From Glaciimonas sp. (GTDB taxonomy: Bacteria > Pseudomonadota > Gammaproteobacteria > Burkholderiales > Burkholderiaceae): 9,751 bases of DNA. Below the pieces are notes generated by a model. That model was not told where the DNA came from. It did no database searches and saw only the letters and a list, made by a program, of their open reading frames with translations. Position 1 is the first letter of the stretch, and every line of letters begins with the position of its first letter. A program made the translations under genes and the position numbers. The stretch is taken from assembly GCA_014377145.1 (NCBI GenBank), contig JACMQE010000152.1:1-9751 (forward strand). Direction: 5' to 3'. Shown here one piece after another: positions 7,800 to 9,751 of the stretch.

Positions 7800-9070
7800 A
7801 TGCTGAAAGGAAATAGTTGCACACGAAAAGGTGAGGAAGGCGCCAGCCTCACCGAATTCATCATCGCGATTCCTATGATATTGGTCTTCGTCCTGCTTTG
7901 CCTGCAACTAGTGCTGATGTATCGCGCCAAGCTGGCGCACAATTTTGCAGTGCAGGAAGCTGCATGTATCGGTGCGATGACCAACGGCAGAGTCGTACCG
8001 CGTTTTGTTACCGATCCACCAACGGCGCAACTTGGCAAGCTTGGCTATGCCGCGGTAAGCAAACTTGTTCGCACCACCATGTCGTCACGGCGGTAACCAC
8101 CTCTTGGCACTACGCTTGCCGGAGCGGGTCGGGTGAGCGCTTAATGAACTGTCTTTTGCCACTGACAGCAATGTCGGTGCATGTGGCAGTGATAGTGGCA
8201 AGGCTGTCAACAAATCCGAGGGTATTTTTAGCTTTCTTGGTAAAGCCAAAACGACGGTAACATCTGCCGTCTGGTCGTTCATCCAAGGCTTGATGCGCTA
8301 GGGCGACAGCTTAGTTTTATCAACGGCATCACGCCAATTACATGGGCAATGAGACCAGCAAACTCGCCGTAGTCTAGGTCCAGGTAACGGCGTATAAAGA
8401 CGCTATGTGTAACTCCTGCCTCCTATATCACAACCCAACCCAGGCAGCATTTCTGGAATCCGGTACCATCGAGTTGCAGGGGTTGGATGATGGCATCTTG
8501 AAACTCCACTCAGATTACAGGCGATTTCGCTGGCCCTTTGGCGTCAAGGCAGATGATATTGGTAACGATCTCGGCAATGCCAATCTCAAAGGCGACCTGA
8601 GCGGTAAAAATATTCAGGACAACACGATCTTGTCGATTGAAATCTTGCGGAGTTATCCGCTCAAAGTCCCGATCGCTAACAGCATTATTAATGCCATGAC
8701 CAGCATATTGGAAAGTCTGAATCCCACGCCACCGCTATCCATTTTCATCGTCGGCCAGTTACCGTGCTCAACCTGCACTGGCGTGGCATCCTTTTTATCC
8801 TTTAGGTACCATGCCCCACCGACTGGCGGTAGCGGTGGCTACGAAGCATTCGATATCGTGATGCTCCTCTGGAACAGCATCACCTCCAGACTCGAAGGAG
8901 CGTTTGAACCGGCGGAACCACAGATCGGCTTTTTCCTTGACGCTTTGGATATGGGTGTCTGGGCGGCTGACGAACCAAACAACGTAAAAGCAAAGTGGGG
9001 AAGTGCGAGCTTACAAGCGCGCGTTAGTCTATCAGGCACACATTTTTTCCTTATATCGTATTGCGAATAG
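7800..9070 (+). pseudogene. TadE-like pilus protein 2, disrupted
   Basis: ATG 7800 opens a typical TadE N-terminus: basic leader, G14 followed by ASLTEF (Glu at +5), a hydrophobic helix at about 20-42, and YRAKLAHNFAVQEAACIGA, matching the YRAK...N.A..EAAR pattern of the family. This frame stops at 8094-8096. The middle is readable in another frame: LSFATDSNVGACG, SEGIFSFLGKAKTTVTSAVW and FIQGLMR, ending at TAG 8299-8301. The third frame includes NYMGNETSKLAV, a TAG at 8375-8377, then 221 open codons from 8405 with GTIELQGLDDGILKLHSDY and LSIEILRSYPLKVPIANS, a form of the family's 'tyr-pro-leu' strand, ending at 9070. The reconstruction is about 420 residues. At least two frameshifts and two stops disable it. 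It ends 16 bases before cpaB. Confidence 0.82.
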
Positions 9071-9086
9071 CGCACTAATCGACGTC

Positions 9087-9751
9087 ATGAAAAGATACGA
9101 TAATCCTAACCTCAACAACGCTATTATGAATATAAAAAGTTATTTCCATCCCGGCAGAATCAAGAAAGCAATGCCGCTGATCATCATTTTATTTATCGCG
9201 GCACTGGCAGTTTTTCTTGCCAATAATTATCTGAGGAGCCGATCCAACGAAATCGAAAAAAGTCTCAGCGACGAAGCCAGCAAAGTGTGCGCCAATATCA
9301 CCTTGCCGCGTATCGATCTAAGTCCCGGTGATGTGCTCACAATAGATCAATTAGCATCGCGCATGGTGCCAAAGGAATACATGAATTTCGATGTGATTAC
9401 CCCGGAACAGATCAATACCTATATTAGCAAAAGAATCATCCAACCGATACGTAAAGGAACTCTGTTGCTAGAATCGTATTTCTTAATCTATGAGTCAGTC
9501 CCTTTCTCAAAATCAATCCATCCCGGCAACCGCGCTATTACCATTCAGGTCGATGAGATTAATTCTTTTTCCGGTTTACTCCGGGCAGGTGGTCACATTG
9601 ATTTGTTTTACATGATAAAGCGGCCGCAAGCTGTGTCGCAATTATAAACTACAGTACCAGCGCCGGAAGACACGATGTTAGCGCCGCTGCTGGAAAACGT
9701 CGACATTCTCGCCACCGGACAGACCACAGAACGTGAAATTCTGGCCGCTGA
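9087..9751 (+). pseudogene. cpaB: CpaB/RcpC Flp-pilus assembly protein, with premature stop, 3' end outside window
   Basis: CpaB (RcpC) is an inner-membrane-anchored periplasmic protein that works with the CpaC/RcpA secretin of Tad pili. The first 186 codons are undamaged. A membrane anchor lies at residues 29-47 (AMPLIIILFIAALAVFLANN), followed by a SAF-like segment at about 65-130 with LPRIDLSPGDVLTIDQL and then IQPIRKGTLLL. The conserved ITIQVDE...GLLRAGGHIDLFY strand is at 151-175. A TAA at 9645-9647 interrupts the frame, but the same frame continues with APEDTMLAPLLENVDILATG, which is normal CpaB sequence, up to the window end. So a single nonsense mutation is seen. Starts at 9087 or 9127 (residue 14) are both possible; neither has a good ribosome binding site. 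This is the least damaged gene of the cluster. A truncated product lacking its C-terminal domain could still be made. Confidence 0.85.

Noticed and set aside
3731..9751. Programmed frameshifting or stop readthrough as an explanation of the broken frames
   Set aside because: The lesions are too many, lie in unrelated contexts, involve all three stop codons and come with deletions of conserved segments.

Overview
The window reads as chromosomal DNA of a betaproteobacterium, most likely Burkholderiales and perhaps the Oxalobacteraceae. This rests on the recalled look of TldD, of a 3-hydroxybutyrate dehydrogenase relic and of a Tad/Flp pilus cluster; no search was run. The main result is that one housekeeping gene (tldD) is intact while almost everything around it is decaying.

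Left part, minus strand (1-2885). tldD (359-1819) is complete and keeps its metal-binding residues. Just downstream of it, and running off the left edge, is a frameshifted relic of an ElaA-type GNAT acetyltransferase (1-302). Upstream of tldD, after about 450 bases with no gene, is a 3-hydroxybutyrate dehydrogenase relic (2269-2885). It has lost about 165 bases from its middle and carries a further frameshift at a run of eight A (on its coding strand).

Middle (2886-3730). This very AT-rich stretch has no supported gene. It holds a (TATAA)n tandem repeat, a 17-bp perfect inverted repeat and a possible promoter facing right.

Right part, plus strand (3731-9751). This is a Tad/Flp (type IVb) pilus locus in operon-like order: Flp-type pilin, small Cys-rich reading frame, TadG-like protein, TadE-like protein 1, unrecognised exported protein, second prepilin-like protein, TadE-like protein 2, and CpaB/RcpC. 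Hallmarks are still readable: G/XXXXEY or G-x4-E prepilin-type motifs followed by one hydrophobic helix, the TadG segment around INVADVIAYS, and the CpaB membrane anchor with its SAF-like segment. Nearly every gene is broken by frameshifts and in-frame stops. All three stop codons occur, so stop-codon recoding is not the explanation. The genes would have encoded the pilin, minor pilin-like subunits and an outer-membrane-channel accessory protein of a surface adhesion pilus. The ATPase and platform genes, if present, lie beyond the right edge.

I found no convincing new biological system. The most notable feature is a well-preserved example of a pilus locus caught during loss, with recognisable deletion junctions.
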